Source: Syngnathus acus (Eukaryota > Chordata > Actinopteri > Syngnathiformes > Syngnathidae). Taken from it: a stretch of DNA of 64,000 nt. The notes under the pieces are model-generated. The model saw only the letters and a program-made list of their open reading frames with translations, did not search any database and had not been told where the DNA came from. This document shows positions 24,284 to 43,900 of this stretch, piece by piece. The position numbers were made by a program, and so were the translations under genes. Numbering within the stretch: the first letter of the stretch is position 1; the number at the start of each line of letters is the position of its first letter. The stretch is from the NCBI RefSeq assembly GCF_901709675.1, contig NC_051107.1, positions 3,536,001 through 3,600,000 on the forward strand, given 5' to 3'.

Positions 24284-24622
24284 TCTGTTTATTTGCAGAC
24301 GCCCTGCATTTTTAAATCGAGATAAAAGATAAAAAATGAAAGATTAAAAACGATGATAGACCGCCTTTATCGTCATTGAACAGAGCAAATAAAACTGTTT
24401 ATTAATCAGTATCCAAGTATTTATTGATTTGATTGCAGTACTTCTAACTTTCTTTTTTGTTATTGGAACCAATCAATAAAATTGTTAGGTAGGAAATTAA
24501 TAAATAGGTTTGAGTTTTAATAAACCAATTTAGTTATACAAGAAAGTCTAGTCTGTATTTGTTAAATTTAGTTTGATATATAAAATTGAAAAGAAAAAAA
24601 ACACTGAAGCTACTTAATTTGA

Positions 24623-24636
24623 CCGCGAGATGGCAG
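24623..24636 (+). promoter_or_regulatory. CTCF-core-like motif in the hbp1-pik3cg interval
   Basis: CCGCGAGATGGCAG fits the CCGCGNGGNGGCAG form of the CTCF core except for one base. It lies between the divergent hbp1 and pik3cg genes. Binding is not shown. Confidence 0.35.
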
Positions 24637-25359
24637 CAAAGATAAACACTAATCAACTAATCAACTATTATTGTGTTTCCGAATGGCCTTTTATTTTGAA
24701 GGAGTCACAGGATGTTGCTAACTTGTCGGGCAAAATTAGCAAATCACCACTTTACACCGGCAGCGAGGCAACGTTGTTAAACCTTTTACAAGAGTTTTAT
24801 TTGTACAGTAATGTTCACTATTCGCCTCATTTTAATGCCGAATCTTGGGTTGTTTGCTCACTTTGCATTTCTTGGTGAGTTTTCCTTCGCGACTTTCTGC
24901 CACTTGTACCCTTACAACTTTCTTGCGGGCCGCATCCCGTTAAGTCGTGCCGTCTTCTCTCAATATTTTCTCAATTAGTTATTTTGTGATATATCAGTTT
25001 GTCAAATTTGTCAAAACTATGTGTAAGGTAAAACAAACGTGTCATTTTGTGTAGTATTGCATTCACACAAGCTTCCTGTTTTTTGGGGAAAAACCAACCC
25101 CCCCAGTCATTACATCCTGTTTATTTAAATAATAATATAAAATGGCAATAGAAGCTTTTAAATTTTTGTTTCCTGTTGCTTTAAGACACTTTGGTGCCTA
25201 TTTATATTTTGCTTCATTACATAAATGCTCCAAGAGTTTCAAATTGTTAGAGCAATGCACTTCCTTTGCAGAGCCGCTTTTTTGCCCACCAGCTTTTCCA
25301 AATGGAATAATTCCACTCAAAATGAATTTGTCCCATTTTATCGCTCCTCAAGCTAGGCG

Positions 25360-30630
<5,271 letters not shown>

Positions 30631-30795
30631 GGAGGAAAAATTAGGCAAGATGATTATAAAAACAACAATACTGATGACATGCTAAACTACTTGCTGTTTT
30701 TTTTTAGTGATTTAAATTTGATTGGGTTTTTCAGCTTTTTACATGAAGCCTTTCTCGTTCAACAACTACCTATTGAACTCCATTCTTAGGCGTTA

Positions 30796-30809
30796 CTGCC
30801 CCCTAGCGG
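30796..30809 (-). promoter_or_regulatory. CTCF-core-like motif
   Basis: The reverse complement reads CCGCTAGGGGGCAG. It lies in the pik3cg 3' UTR region, pointing opposite to its two neighbours. Confidence 0.4.
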
Positions 30810-30967
30810 TGTTTACAACACACAGCACTTGTTCCAGTACAGTATTAGATTTGTTTGTTTGGTTCAAAAATGCTTTCAAATATGTTTGAAAAATATATTT
30901 ACTTACATGGGCTCTCTCGGGGACATGCAGTCGGGGAGGCAGAGCCTCACCTGCATCTAAATAGTCA

Positions 30968-30973
30968 AATAAA
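30968..30973 (+). terminator. pik3cg: pik3cg polyadenylation signal
   Basis: AATAAA 338 bp past the stop codon, the first good signal on the plus strand after pik3cg. Confidence 0.5.
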
Positions 30974-31061
30974 TTGTTAATTAAAACCCTTTTCAATTTT
31001 AGTTATTTCTCCTTTGTATTGATGTTCTGTTTTCATATTGCTTTATTAGTATAGAATCTGA

Positions 31062-31075
31062 CCACAAGAGGGCGC
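31062..31075 (+). promoter_or_regulatory. CTCF-core-like motif
   Basis: CCACAAGAGGGCGC, a close CTCF core, just past the pik3cg polyadenylation signal and before the ano2 domain. Confidence 0.4.
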
Positions 31076-33115
31076 ACTGTGACATAAGACTGGCCTGTCA
31101 AGCATCCTACTTGCATCCCTCTCATCTCTTCTTCCTCCCTGTCATCATTTCTGCCATCTCTTTCCATCTTAATCATTGACATTATTGTTTCAGCCGATGA
31201 GTGGGTGCAGGTGGACAAGCCTGACGCCCTTTCTTCTTGTTTTCTTCTCACTCTGGCTTTGAACTGCAAATGGATTTGTCAGTACAGGAAAAAGAAAAAA
31301 AAAAAGCCTCCTCAGCTCTTTATGGCTCCTTAAAGCTTTTTAGCACGCCTTCGTGACTTGTGTGGAGGCTGAAGCGATTCGCTGAACGCAGACAACTGTG
31401 AATGGAAATGCAAAAAAAAAAAACACTTTGTTGTTCTTCATTTGTGATTTCAAGACTCATGGTAATGGCACAAATCCAATATCATGGTCACAATATTAGG
31501 AACAGCACATCCTTGTATAGTATATCTTCTGAAATGGTCTAAATGTGCGAGTTTCAGGGAGCAAAGTAGTGCGAGGTCTTCTAATCTATCTGGTTCCTTT
31601 CCAGGAAATTGTGAACCAGATCACACAGCAAGGGAATTTGTGTGTGCGTGCGCGCCAATGCGACAATGTCAGTTTCGAATGACTTTGCAGCACAAATTAA
31701 TTTCAAACTATCGTCCATATTCGTACTTGTCTTGTGGTTTGTAAAAGAAATGCATGGAAATGAACATATAATATTCTTGACTTCAATGGTGATGACCCGT
31801 GGGTGTGATGCACTTCTATTTATGTTCAATGAGATGTACGTTTCTTTGAATTTGCGGATTGCTTGTGTGAAATTTACACGGCGGATGTATATAATTGTCA
31901 TAACGAGTACAGTCGTATTTTTGACGGATTATTGCAGCGTTGTACTCATTTGCGATGAGGGAATTTGACGCAAAACTCAAGCGCGTCTCTGGAGCTACGA
32001 TCTACTGCCATCTAGCGTTGTCGTTATGAACTGCAACTATAATTTACCATATGAAAGGCTGACGTGATGAATTATTTTTCATCTTTCTTAGTAGGTCGCC
32101 TTTCTTGACAGGCCTCAGAATTCTATTTTCTCAATCAGCTTCTGACATAAGCATTGGTCTTGTTTTTGTGGAATATTTTTAGACAAGCAGGGGGTGCTTT
32201 CCTGCTGTATGTTGCCGTGGGAACTGTCAGTCAAATCTAATTAAAACACACCCACTCGCTTCTCATCAGAGTTTGCCAAAATACTTTTTTTTTTTTTATT
32301 CGCAACTATGATTTGATAGCACTATAAATAAAACCAAACGCATCTTAGGCAATAAGTTCCATACATGTATTAATGAACAAAATTGTCTTCGGGAATCTTT
32401 GGAGATGTCCAAGCTTGACCTTTTCACAGCTGTCAATTACTACTTATAGCCGTTAATAATTAAAATGTAATGCCCTGAACATATCAGAACCAGCTGTAAT
32501 TGGATATTGAACATGGAGGTGTGTGTATGGGTCTATCTGTGTGCTGGTACCACATCAGATACCCTTACTGACAGAATGTCTGGGTGCATGCGATTGGATG
32601 CTCAAATAACTAGGCTGAGATAAAATGGGGAAATAAATATATCATCAATATAGTAACAATGTGCCTTCACTCACAAGTAAATCAATGAATATTCTGCAAT
32701 TGGAGTCCCTCAAGGTTCAATGTTGGATCCCCTTCTTTTCTTTCTATGGATGAATTTGCAACAACATCTTTGGATATTTTGTGATTGACAGTACGTTTTG
32801 ATTTGTTTCATGCATCATGTTTCATTTGCACCTTTGGACTAATCCTTTTGTGTTTGTGCACATCAACAGAAGGCCAAGTAATTAATGCACACGAGGCCCC
32901 AATAATCTTTGCTTGTCTCTGCATGGTTGTAATTCCAAATACCCAATCAGCCTGGTGGTTGTCCCACGCCCCCGTCCGTCCCACTAGGCCAGTTGGAGTC
33001 TAATCCCGGCCGAGCTAATCTTCCACTGATCTAAGGATTGCACTGCTGAGTTTGCTGGGTTTCCTCTCACCTGCTGGCCACAACATGCCCGACTGATTTA
33101 CTGAGTGGACGGAAG
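31076..33115. other. pik3cg-ano2 intergenic region
   Basis: No gene is supported. A LINE RT scrap lies at 32690-32780. The 32430-32515 stretch is rich in homeodomain-type TAATTA/TTAATAATTAAA and CAGCTG motifs and might be a conserved non-coding element, which needs cross-species alignment. Small ORFs (for example 31642-31968) look random. Confidence 0.4.
32690..32780 (+). mobile_element. LINE reverse-transcriptase remnant
   Basis: One frame reads GVPQGSMLDPLLFFLWMN before decaying. This is the same conserved RT block as the scrap at 6365-6440, with LDP for LGP. A decayed non-LTR retrotransposon fragment. Confidence 0.6.
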
Positions 33116-34943
33116 ATGACTTCCCGCCGATCGCCCTCCTCTACCTGGACAGGTGAGTGTCACATTAGCAACCACCAAGCTACCGCTATATGCAGATAGA
33201 GGGGGAAAAAAAGATTAATGCATCTCCAACTATGTAATCGTCAAATCTGATTGCGTAAAAGCATAAGCATTAGATCATGTGCTGCTAAATATCCCTCTTG
33301 ACACATATCCCGAGTCATAAACATACGCACGAGGGATATTCTCTAAGCCCGTCCTCGGGTATTTCAAACTGGCGACCCTCCAGTTGCGAGACCTCCTTCT
33401 CCAGCATAACCCCAGGCTGACTACCACATGCCAAATGAGCCGTACAAGACTGTAAAAAAGTCATCTTGACCTTCTAATTCGCATTTCCCGTACATTGAAG
33501 TGCAGAATGGACGACTCAAGCGACGCTAAAGAGTGAGCTGTCCAAGGTACTGAAATGAGAGCACAGTAAGATGCCCGGGTTTGTTACTATGGCTACAGAT
33601 GGCTGTCTCCCTAAATAACCACTCGTCGTACGTAACCTTATTATTAAAAGAAAGGCTATTAGATGGACATAAAAGAGAGCAACTCTTTTCTAGAAGCGCT
33701 TTTGGCTGAGCGACAGAGTCTTGTCATAAATAGAAATACTAGAGAGCCTACAAATACATTTATACAGCAGGGTGTGCACACTATCGCAACCCTGTCATCC
33801 AAGTTGTTTACTTCCCCTCTTGAAAATATTTCAATGTTATCTTTGGCTCATTATTTCACTAAAAGCTGCCATTCGAACAGGGGGTGTGTAGACTTTTTAT
33901 ATCCACCAAAAGAGCTTTCATAACTAGACTCGGAATCTCGTTCAAGCTTTTGGAACGAGATGTTAACATGAACTGAATGATGAATTTATTTTTGTGTATT
34001 TGAAGCACATAAATACGCTTATTTGCTTTTTCCAGGATGAGAAGAATGTTGGACAGGACAATTCGTGAGACGATAATGTACATTTGAATCAATACAGCTG
34101 AATCATCCAAGATGCTCCACTTTCAGTTCAGTCTTTTGTCCCTAGTGGGAATTATTTTCAGAGTCAACTGTACATTGTGCACATCAGTGCTTAAAATACA
34201 ATATCTTCCTTTTTTTTTTGGTCGCAGAGTCACGAGGGAACGGACGAGGCTTCACGTCGGTGGCCACGGCTCTCAGCGAGTCCTCGTCCATCCACAGCGA
34301 CACCTTGTACCACCTGACCAGGGATGTGGGCCTGGAACTCGTGTCCTACAGCATCCTGGAAGCAGAACCTGACAATGAAGAAGCTCAAAGCCTACTTAAG
34401 GTGACTAAGTGATGACTGGAGGGCGTCAAAGCACTTTGTAATTAAGTGAAACTCCTCCTCGAATCTCAACATAGTTACATTCCAGACGATTTTGTTTTTT
34501 TAATCAATACAAGAGCTGCATTAACATTTCCAACATCCACAGTTCCGAGGTTTGATTCCGGCCCTCCCTGTGTAGAGTTTGCGTGTTCTCCCCGCCTGTG
34601 TGGCTTTTCTCCGATTTCCTCCCACATCCCAAAAACATTGAGCACTCCAAATTACCCGTAGGTGTGAGTGCAGATGGTTGTTCGTCTCTGCGTGTATCAG
34701 TTCAGGGTGCCCCGATGAGATCCCAAATATCCGAACGGAACTCTCAGTATGCTGCAATGCACTTGCGCCAAAATACATTTATAGTTACTGCAGCTCTTGA
34801 ATTGGCTTGGGGCAGGTGTACCTAATGAAGTGGCTGCTAAGTGCACTCACTTTACAGATTGCCTTTTTCTCCCCCCCCTCCCCTTTTTTTTTTTTTAAAA
34901 CAAAGCACACAGTGCCAAACGCGCCGGCGCTGCGCACGCAGCC

Positions 34944-34985
<42 letters not shown>

Positions 34986-37900
34986 CAGACACTCATCACA
35001 CACTCGCTAGATGGATGCCTGCTCTCGTGTGCGGATCATGCTCCCGCTACGCGCTTCCCTTTAGATCTGAGCCGAAGCTCCTGTAGGATTTGGCACCATG
35101 AAACCTGTTGCAACGGCACGGCGGACTACGCGGCGTGACCTGTAGTGTCGTTTTTGGAGGGATGGAGGAGGAGGCGGCGGGGATGAATTCGGCTGCCTTT
35201 TTGCCAACTTTTACTCATCGTCTCCCTCAACTTGTCTGATTGTGTTTGAAGCGTCACAGCATGCAGACTGATGACAAGATCCCAGTGAGTACAGCAGCTT
35301 TTTAGTTTTAGATCTGCTCCTACGCTTTTAGCGATGAGCTCTTATGTGTGTGCTAGTAACCTGCTTTTTACTATTGGTAATCTATTATAAGGAGATGATG
35401 GAAAGCTATTGTAAAACAAGCAAAACATTCTCCCAGACGTTAACTTATTCATTGTATATTTTTATGAATAAATTAGCCAATTGATAAATTATCATTTTAT
35501 TCGTTCAAATATCGGCTTTAGCCTCAATATCGCTCGGGCTTTAATTTAATGTCACGTCCAATTCAATTTAAACAACCAAAGCAATCACTTTTTCCTAAAT
35601 GCTGCTAGCTTGACGCTAACACATAATGGGAAACTCCTTAGAAAGGCTAACACATAGCATCTCTGGGGTGGTATAGAATGGATATTTGAACACAAACCTC
35701 AATATAGATAGACAATATAACACTCGCAGGTATATATTCTTTATCCTCTGCGAAGAATGACAATTTACTGAGTCAGGGAACCCTGCTCCTTCACCCCCAC
35801 AAAGAGTATTTTTTATGCTAATCTTCTTTTCTTCTTGTTTTCTTCCTTTTGTGCTTTTGAATACACCTCACATAATATGCGGAGGCGTTCCTTCCACCCA
35901 CGTAGGCAGCAAATATTTGTAACGCTTTTTCCTAACGTTGCCGCTAATCCACCAGGGGACCCAACACGGCACGTGACCGCGTTTGGATGGTATCCAAGGG
36001 AAACACCACGGGTCTGTGTACTAAACAATCCCTAAAAAAATAAAAAGGCTCCCCCATTCTTTTGGACACCTAACTGACGTTTGGGGAAAAAAAAAAAAAA
36101 AAAAAGGCCACGCGTGAGAGAGAATGTGCATACCTCACTCATACTTTAGAGCGGCTGTATTGTGCAGGGGAGTCTTTGTGCTGTGGCGTTGCTCTCTTTT
36201 TATTGTCTTTCTGGTCCTCACTCCGCCTGTCAATGTGTCCCCGTTGGCCACAGTTGTTTGTTTTACTCTTCTGACCACCTGCCGACAAAATCCAGCAAAT
36301 ATGCGCTTTCCTTTATTTCTCACAAAGCTATTCAATGGGGGTTGCTCAGCTCGTTGGAGTACAAAAATGAATAATTATCCCGCTAATCATTCTAAATTCT
36401 CACAAGAGAAATACAAAACATCCATTTTTAAAGAAATGAAATCAGCACTAAAATCTCCCAGCATGCTCGGCGGCCTATCGAGCCTTCCCTCTTGTGTCCT
36501 CAATGTTCCGTCTCCTTCCAAACAATCCGTCTAAATAAAGAATCCAAGTGGCAAAGGCCACGCGACTGCCCACTCTGCCGCGAAAAAAAATTCTCACTTC
36601 AATGTTTTTGAGAACCTGCCAATAGCCACTTTGTGCGCTCGTAGCCGTCCGTGCTCAAGTTCATTCAAAAGGGTTACGTAAGCTTTGGTTTTCATTTGGG
36701 GGAGGGGGGGGGGGGGCAAAATCGGCTACTGTAATTGATACAAAACAACCACACTCGGAATTTGTTTCAAGTGACGATCGTTTACACGATTTCGTTCCGT
36801 CTATTTATTGTCTAGGTTAATCCTAGCAAACTAATGATTGGAATATTGTAGACGTTTGACATGTTGTCTTTTGGCTTCTCTTCTGCAGGTTGTCAGTTCT
36901 TCGTCAAGCCCCCAAGACAACGGCGAGGGCCTCCGCTTCTCGGACGGCCGACGGAAAGTCGACTACGTCCTGGTGTTCCACCAGCGAAGACACGCCTCCG
37001 TCCGCTCCCCCGCCAGCACCTCGGTTTCCCACGACCGACTCTCCATCGTCTCCAACGGCAACTTCCCACAGGGCTCGGACGGCAAAGGCGGGGGCGGCGT
37101 GGTGGGTGGGGAGGCCGTGAGCGTCGGCGAGGTGTTCATGGAGCTGGACAGCGGAGAAGCCAACGAAGCGGCCGAGCCCGCCGACCACGAGATGCATCTG
37201 ATCAGACAAGAGTTCGAGGCCAATCTGCTGGAGGCCGGCTTGGAGATCGAAAGAGACAAAGAGGTGAGTCTGATGAAAATAATAAATAGAAATAATAATA
37301 ATGATAATGTGTTTTATTAATAATAAAAAAAGGGCTTCCAATGAAACATTTTTGCTAACTCATTCACTTTAACAGCTGAAAGTAACTATTAAAGTAACTT
37401 GTAACAATTTTCATGGTAACCATGGCAACACTGCTGCTCACAAACATGAATCATTCGATATTTAGAGGCTCGTGAATAATCCTAATGTCATTATTATTCT
37501 AAGAATTGTAGCGGTTTGCCAACAGTGATGAAAGTCCCCCAAAAAAATGGTGAAAAAAAAAAATCGAGCCGGGAAAACCATCTGCCTCCGATTGCCAAAG
37601 AGAGCGCGGATGAGGGGGAGGCATGAGAGAACAATGTGCATAGTAATAGTAGAGTAGTAGTATGACGTGCAAGGCGAAGCACTGTAAATGATGACTGCAG
37701 CTACTATCAGCGAGAGAATCCAAACATTCCAGATGGTGGGAGGAGCCTGCATCGGGAAACACCCCCGCAGTGTAGGCCCACGAAAGTAGGGCGCCAGTCA
37801 CGATAAGCCTGGATCCAATTTTGGTGCTCACTTTTGTTGCCAGCGTTTCACAAATGAATATGTTATATCAAGGTATTAGCATGGAGGCTAAATGCTAACA

Positions 37901-40900
37901 AACAGTGACAACAGTGTGAAGCACAGGCGTCGTTCTTTTCGCAACTTTAAAATATTCAACATCTCGATTTTTTTTATATGTTGAGCTCCTCACACCTACT
38001 GCGCCTCAGTCATTTTCACAGTCGACGTTTCCTTGACTCCCGCCTCTCTCTCAGCGACATGCTGGCGCCCAAATGATCACCCTCTCCTATATGAGCCCCC
38101 CCCCTCGTCCTAATTCCCCCCCCTACTGAGATAAAGAGCTAATTGGAAATCCCTCTACTAATTAACCTTCTCCAGACTCAAAAGTATTTATATCTGCTGC
38201 TTTTTGACACAAAGCGAGGGAAGGAGAGAAAGAGGGCAGGAGAAGGTGAACGTGATGATCTTTTAGTATTAAATTAGATACTGAAATCAAATTAAGTTGT
38301 CCACTTTAGTTTTTTTTTTTTGACGGGTGTATCGAGAGGGGTAGCGGGTAGGAAGATAATGAAACACAAGAGCAGCGAGAGTGGCAGTTGAATGAGGCGG
38401 CCTGTCAATCAAGTCGCTGAAAGCGTCGCCCCGCCAGGTACAGTCATAAAGACGAGGGTGGGCTGAAAGATCTCGGGGGCGTCCAAGTCGAGAAAGGGAA
38501 TCGGGTTTCTATCGTTTCTATCACGATCAAGGTCCGAGAAGTGTAACGTTACCTGCATCGGAGCGGCAAACAATATGGCTCACTTTGATATTCACAAATC
38601 AGTCACGTACTCCATCCCGAACGCATTACTTATTTGCGAGCTTGCAAATGCTCCATTATTCCGTCGAGGGACGGGTGAGTCATCATCGGCAGAGCGGGAC
38701 GTTATTTAGCATGCAGTGTTTTTCAGGACGTGATGATGTTGGACAAAAGGGCCAAATTATGTGCCAGGAACAGGCTGCACCGTGCAAGGAGTGTTGAAAA
38801 TGCAAATTCTCGCCAAAGTTAATGTGTGATTAGGGACGTGGACGGAATTGCTTACGCCGGCAGGGATGACATTTAAAATAGGTTGGATAATGGACTGTTA
38901 TGTCAAAATTTAAAACGGAACAGCATCTTGAGTGTCCTCAAGCAGCCATTTGGAAGATGGAATGAGCAATTCTTGTCGCCGGCCCAATTAAAGTTTATTC
39001 TCAACCCAACATAAACTGCTGAATGCTAAAGCACAACAACATAGATAAGCTAACAAATCTATGTTGTGATTTTTTTTTTTTAACTGCGGCTCAGTGAGAC
39101 ACTTGAAAGTCCTCTTTATTTAAGTCTGCATCTGTGTATTATTCTGCCACCTGGTGGCCAAGATGCATATCAGACAAAGTAGCCAGGAACGGATTAATGA
39201 CCTTCTCATTCATTTCAATGGGAACTGATGATTTGAAAGTCCCAGAATGAATTTAACCGGTGCATGTCAGTAATTATTTCATACGACTTGACTATGATTT
39301 GTTTTTTAGGTGAAGGCTCATGGTCTGAGCTTCACCCGCCTCCACGCACCCTGGCCGGTGCTGTGCAGGGAGGCGGAGTTTCTCAAAATTAAAGTCCCAA
39401 CCAAGACGGTATGCTGAGTTCCATACATACATTCACTTCTGAACTTGGTGGTTTTGATAAGCTGTGCGGGTTTCTGTAACACATGGTCCAATGTGTCCAT
39501 CAGCGCTACGACATTAAAGAGGAAAGTGCGTTAAGCAGTAGCGTGTGGAGGAAGCTGAAACAGCTTTTCCAGCCCAAAGTGCCCCCTCAGGACCACGGAC
39601 CCACCAAGTTCCTCACCCACTGCTTCTCCCGGGACAAGCTCCACCTGTGAGACCAAAACCACACACACACACTTCTACTATAGTGTTATATGATTGGATA
39701 ATTTTAATTGCTGCCATCTAGTGGAAGCATATCGAATTGTCCTGCAGTATATGTCGTTGGCATAGATAGAAACGATTCATGCGTGGTGGTTGTCAGGTAC
39801 AACATCACATCGAAAGACTCCTTCTTTGACAACGCCACCAGGGGGCGCATCGTAAGTGTTACGCCGCATCAAGTTCCTCGTGAGAATTCAATGTTAATCC
39901 AGTGCGTGTTGTGTTTAGGTGTACGAAATCTTGAGGAGGACTGTTTGCGTACGAAGCTGTCAAACCATTGGTAAGGAACCATACTTTGTTTTTCTACGGC
40001 GATAATGCCAAATACCGTATTTTCCGGACTATAAGGCGCACCGGGCTATAAGGCGCACCTTCAATGAATGGCCCATTTTAAAACGTTGTCCTTATATAAG
40101 GCGCGCCGGACTATAAGGCGCACCATTAATGCATCATGTCAGATTTTTTTTTTTATTTCGACTTCAGACGCAACAAATTACTTTATAATCACAAAATAAT
40201 AGTCTTTTTGATTCATGATTCATAGTCTTCAGCGGGCCACTTATGATTGATTTCATGACACAATGCTTCGGGACAGTTTAAATTTAGGAATTTGGTCCAT
40301 ATGTAAGGCGCACCGGACTATAAGGCGCAGTCGGCTTTTGAGAAAATTTTAGGTTTTTAGGTGCGCCTTATAGTCCGGAAAATACGGTACTCAAGTAGCA
40401 GTGGTGTGCTTTGGCTTTCCCATCGTGGCAGAAGGTGTCGCCGGAGGATATTGCGCAAGTTGGAGACCCCCCAAAAAAAATGTATCGCCTTGACCTAATT
40501 TCCTCTTTGCCCTCAGATCTTGCTTGAAACATTTTGCCACCGAAACACACAGAAATCACCCCCCCCCCACCCTTCCCCACAGCCTCTTGTTGCATCCCGT
40601 CCACCCCGACAAGTGGGTCACGCAAAGCCTCAAGAGTGAGTCTTAGGTTCATTAATAGCCCAGCTCATCACGCCGCAGTCCTTCCCTTGTCACTTTGATG
40701 AAAGAGGACCTGTCGGTTTGTCCTCCTGTGTGCCGCTGTCCGCAGGTCAGGTCATTTCTTCCCCCCCCCTGGAATGGACTAAATAGGCCTGACACTAAAT
40801 AACCCCGGCTGTGCATACGACAAAACACACGGCAGCTCTGCTTACCTTTTTCACCTTTGACCTGGATCGACATTACTCTCCCACAGGTATCACGACATTG

Positions 40901-43900
40901 ATAGCGAAGGGCGTCTACGACTCTGCCTTCCCTCTTCACGATGTAAGTTTTGGCTCCACTTCATCACGACCCGACCCGTCTGCTGATTTTTGTTTCATTT
41001 CGCAGGGAGATTACAACGCCACGGGACATCCCGAGGAGAGGAACGACCGGCAGATTCTCCACGAAGAGTGGGCCCGATACTCGGCCTTCTACAAATACCA
41101 GCCCATTGATTTGGTCAGGTAAGCAGATGACATCATTTTCTTCCATGATTTGCATCACCAATCTGTTTTTTAATATTTACAGGAAGTACTTTGGAGAGAA
41201 GATCGGCCTCTATTTCGCCTGGCTCGGCGTCTACACTCAGCTTCTCGTGCCAGCCTCCATCGTGGGAATTATCGTTTTTGGCTACGGGGTAGCGACGGTG
41301 GACACAAACATACCCAGGTGAGTACATCGCCGCGAATTGGCCGTTTACGTATTTGCTTACTCTTCTGGTTTCTCCCGCCAGCTTGGAGATGTGTGACGAG
41401 CGTTTCAATTTCACCATGTGTCCCCTGTGCGACGGAGCCTGCGATTTCTGGCAGCTGAGCACGGCCTGCGGCACGGCCAGAGCCTCGCACCTGTTCGACA
41501 ACCCCGCCACCGTCTTCTTCGCCATCTTCATGTCACTGTGGGGTGAGCGTCTCATCAAATTAGACCCCAAAAAAAAAAAATTAATTTGCATAATTCCACC
41601 TACGTAGCCGTGTTGTTCCTGGAGCACTGGAAGCGTCGCCAGATCAGTTTAAGCTTCAGCTGGGATCTGACCGGCATCGAGGATGACGAGGTAGCGACGC
41701 AACAAACGCGCCGTCCGGATGACCCGATAAATCTTCCTTCCCCTCCAGGAACACCCGAGACCAAAATACGAAACCATCCTCCTCCAGAAGAGGCAACGGA
41801 AGCAGAAAAACAAGAAGAAGAAGAAGAAGAAAAAGAATCAGGTAGTGGGATGAATTCAACGGGGACAGTTCATTAGGTACAACACAAGCAAATTCTTTGA
41901 ACTGCTTTGCGCTTCTCTTAATAATATCAGAGAATGATCTAGATTGTCTCTGAATTGGGTCACTCCATTTCCCCGTTGGCCCACATACGGGTTACGTCCT
42001 TCTGTCACATCCACATGAATACATTTCTATGGTAATGCGCCGCTCAACACCTTGTCCTGGAAACTGAAACGACACGAGCCAAAAATGTCCCATGTGTTCC
42101 CGCCATCAGTGAGTCTGTCTTTGTGTGTGTGTGTGTGTGTGTGTGTTTGTGTGAGACGTATCCCTCCGTCCTGCAGCCTGTCAAGCAGGAAGATGGGACA
42201 GTGACAGGGAAGGACAGATGGAGGAGAAAACTGCTGTCTGCCCTATCTGCAGGACCACCGGTAACCCCCCCCCCAAAAAAAGACCCCCCTACACCTCCCT
42301 GCCCCTCCTTTCATTTCCTTTCCTGCACACGGTGGCCTATCTGTTCTTCTCTTCCTGTTCCATCTTCTGGCTATTGCGCTCGCAGGTATTGGATAATAAT
42401 AATAATCCATATAATAATAATACAGCCATCCATTTCCTGTCATAATAATAATAGTAATTATATTATCAAAATGTGAAAATAATACAAAATTGTACCCAAG
42501 TAAATTAAATACAACTGAACTGCGCTTAGGCAGTTATTCTTTCGTGCACCACAAGAGGGAGCCAGCATGCCACTTGTGGCAATATAGCCTGGAGTTATTG
42601 ATTTTTTTTTTTTTGGGACTAGCATTGGGGAGGAACAGATTGACAAATTAAATATTTAGATTAATGGTAGTTTATTTTCATTTGTGCACATTTTTGTTTA
42701 CCGTGTTCCATGATTGAAGTTTCTTCGCGATTTTCTTAATTTGATATGAATTGAAGTCATTTTATTTGATTGATTTAGCACATTTTTCTCCAGTTTAGAG
42801 CTTTTTAAGCTAATTTTGCATGTGAGCATGAACAGCTGTCCCTCCTGTTGACCCGCCTGACTGGCTCAATGCCGAACCCGACAGTGTCTTCAAGGTCTGC
42901 GCACTAATAAAAGCAAATAGAGCGGCCGCTTTATATAACATGACCCAGTTGTGTCAGTATTCATCCGAGATCTTTCGAATGTCGTTCCAACTGGCCGGTA
43001 CTATCCGGGGAAATTATTCTTGCCCTTTATGTTCCGTTTGTCAACATTCAGACGACGTGCCAAAAGTTTCTGTCGTTTCCTTCATCAGCGTTCCGCTCAA
43101 TTTACACGTTTTTACACATGAAAGCCGATCAGGATGACATAAATCGACTATTATAACGAAGCAGCAGTGAGTCATTTTTTTTTTTTTTTGCCAGATTGGA
43201 ATCTAATTATGTATAATTTGATCCAACACAAATTTGGTGCATTTTCAATAACATCAAATAAATTCTGTACACTGATCTGGCTTCTCAGTGCAGGGTCTGA
43301 TTGAATGTTTAAAAAGAAACAGGAAAGGACAAAAGACAGATTTAAAAAAAAAAAAAAAATCGAGGGATGGTGAGAAACAGCGGGAGGGCGGCGAAGTGGG
43401 AGTGATGCATGCTGGGCAGGAAGCCAGAGGTAAGATTAGTGACCGTCACTATGGTGACACGCATCTCTCTCCTCACACTTTCATTCCACGGGACGAATGA
43501 AATGCGGATGCCGATTTATGCAAAAAACTGCATTAATTCAATACGTCCACTAGAGGGAGCCAGAGAATGTCTTCAAACGCTCCCAAAGTAGTAAACGTGA
43601 CCTTTATCTTTCCCGTTAGATTGCTATCGAGAAGTTAACCTGGAAAGACCGCCTTCCTGGATATTGCATCAATGTTTCCTCCATTCTTTTCATGGTGAGT
43701 CCAATTGTTTTGATTTAGTCCATGTGTGAACTCAGAGCTGATGACCGCGTTTCTATCCCTGCCCTTAGTTCGGTTTGACCTTTTCGGCCGTTTTCGGGGT
43801 CATCATCTACCGCATCACAGTGTCGGCGCTGATGGCCATGAGCCCCGACCCGGAGACAAAGTCCAATGTGCGCGTGACGGTGACGGCCACGGCGGTCATC

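Noticed and set aside
33116-34400. Separate small gene ahead of ano2
   Set aside because: The two exons join in phase and end in phase 0, matching the ano2 acceptor at 36889, so an alternative ano2 5' end is the simpler reading.
36124-36534. 136-codon open frame in an ano2 intron
   Set aside because: No acceptor or donor of fitting phase, no domain, and the sequence is ordinary intronic DNA.
41586-41876. Glu-rich plus-strand frame (EEEEEEKES)
   Set aside because: Same GAA/AAG tract as the ano2 lysine run but in the wrong frame; the phase-0 ano2 frame reads EHPRPKYET, matching the family.
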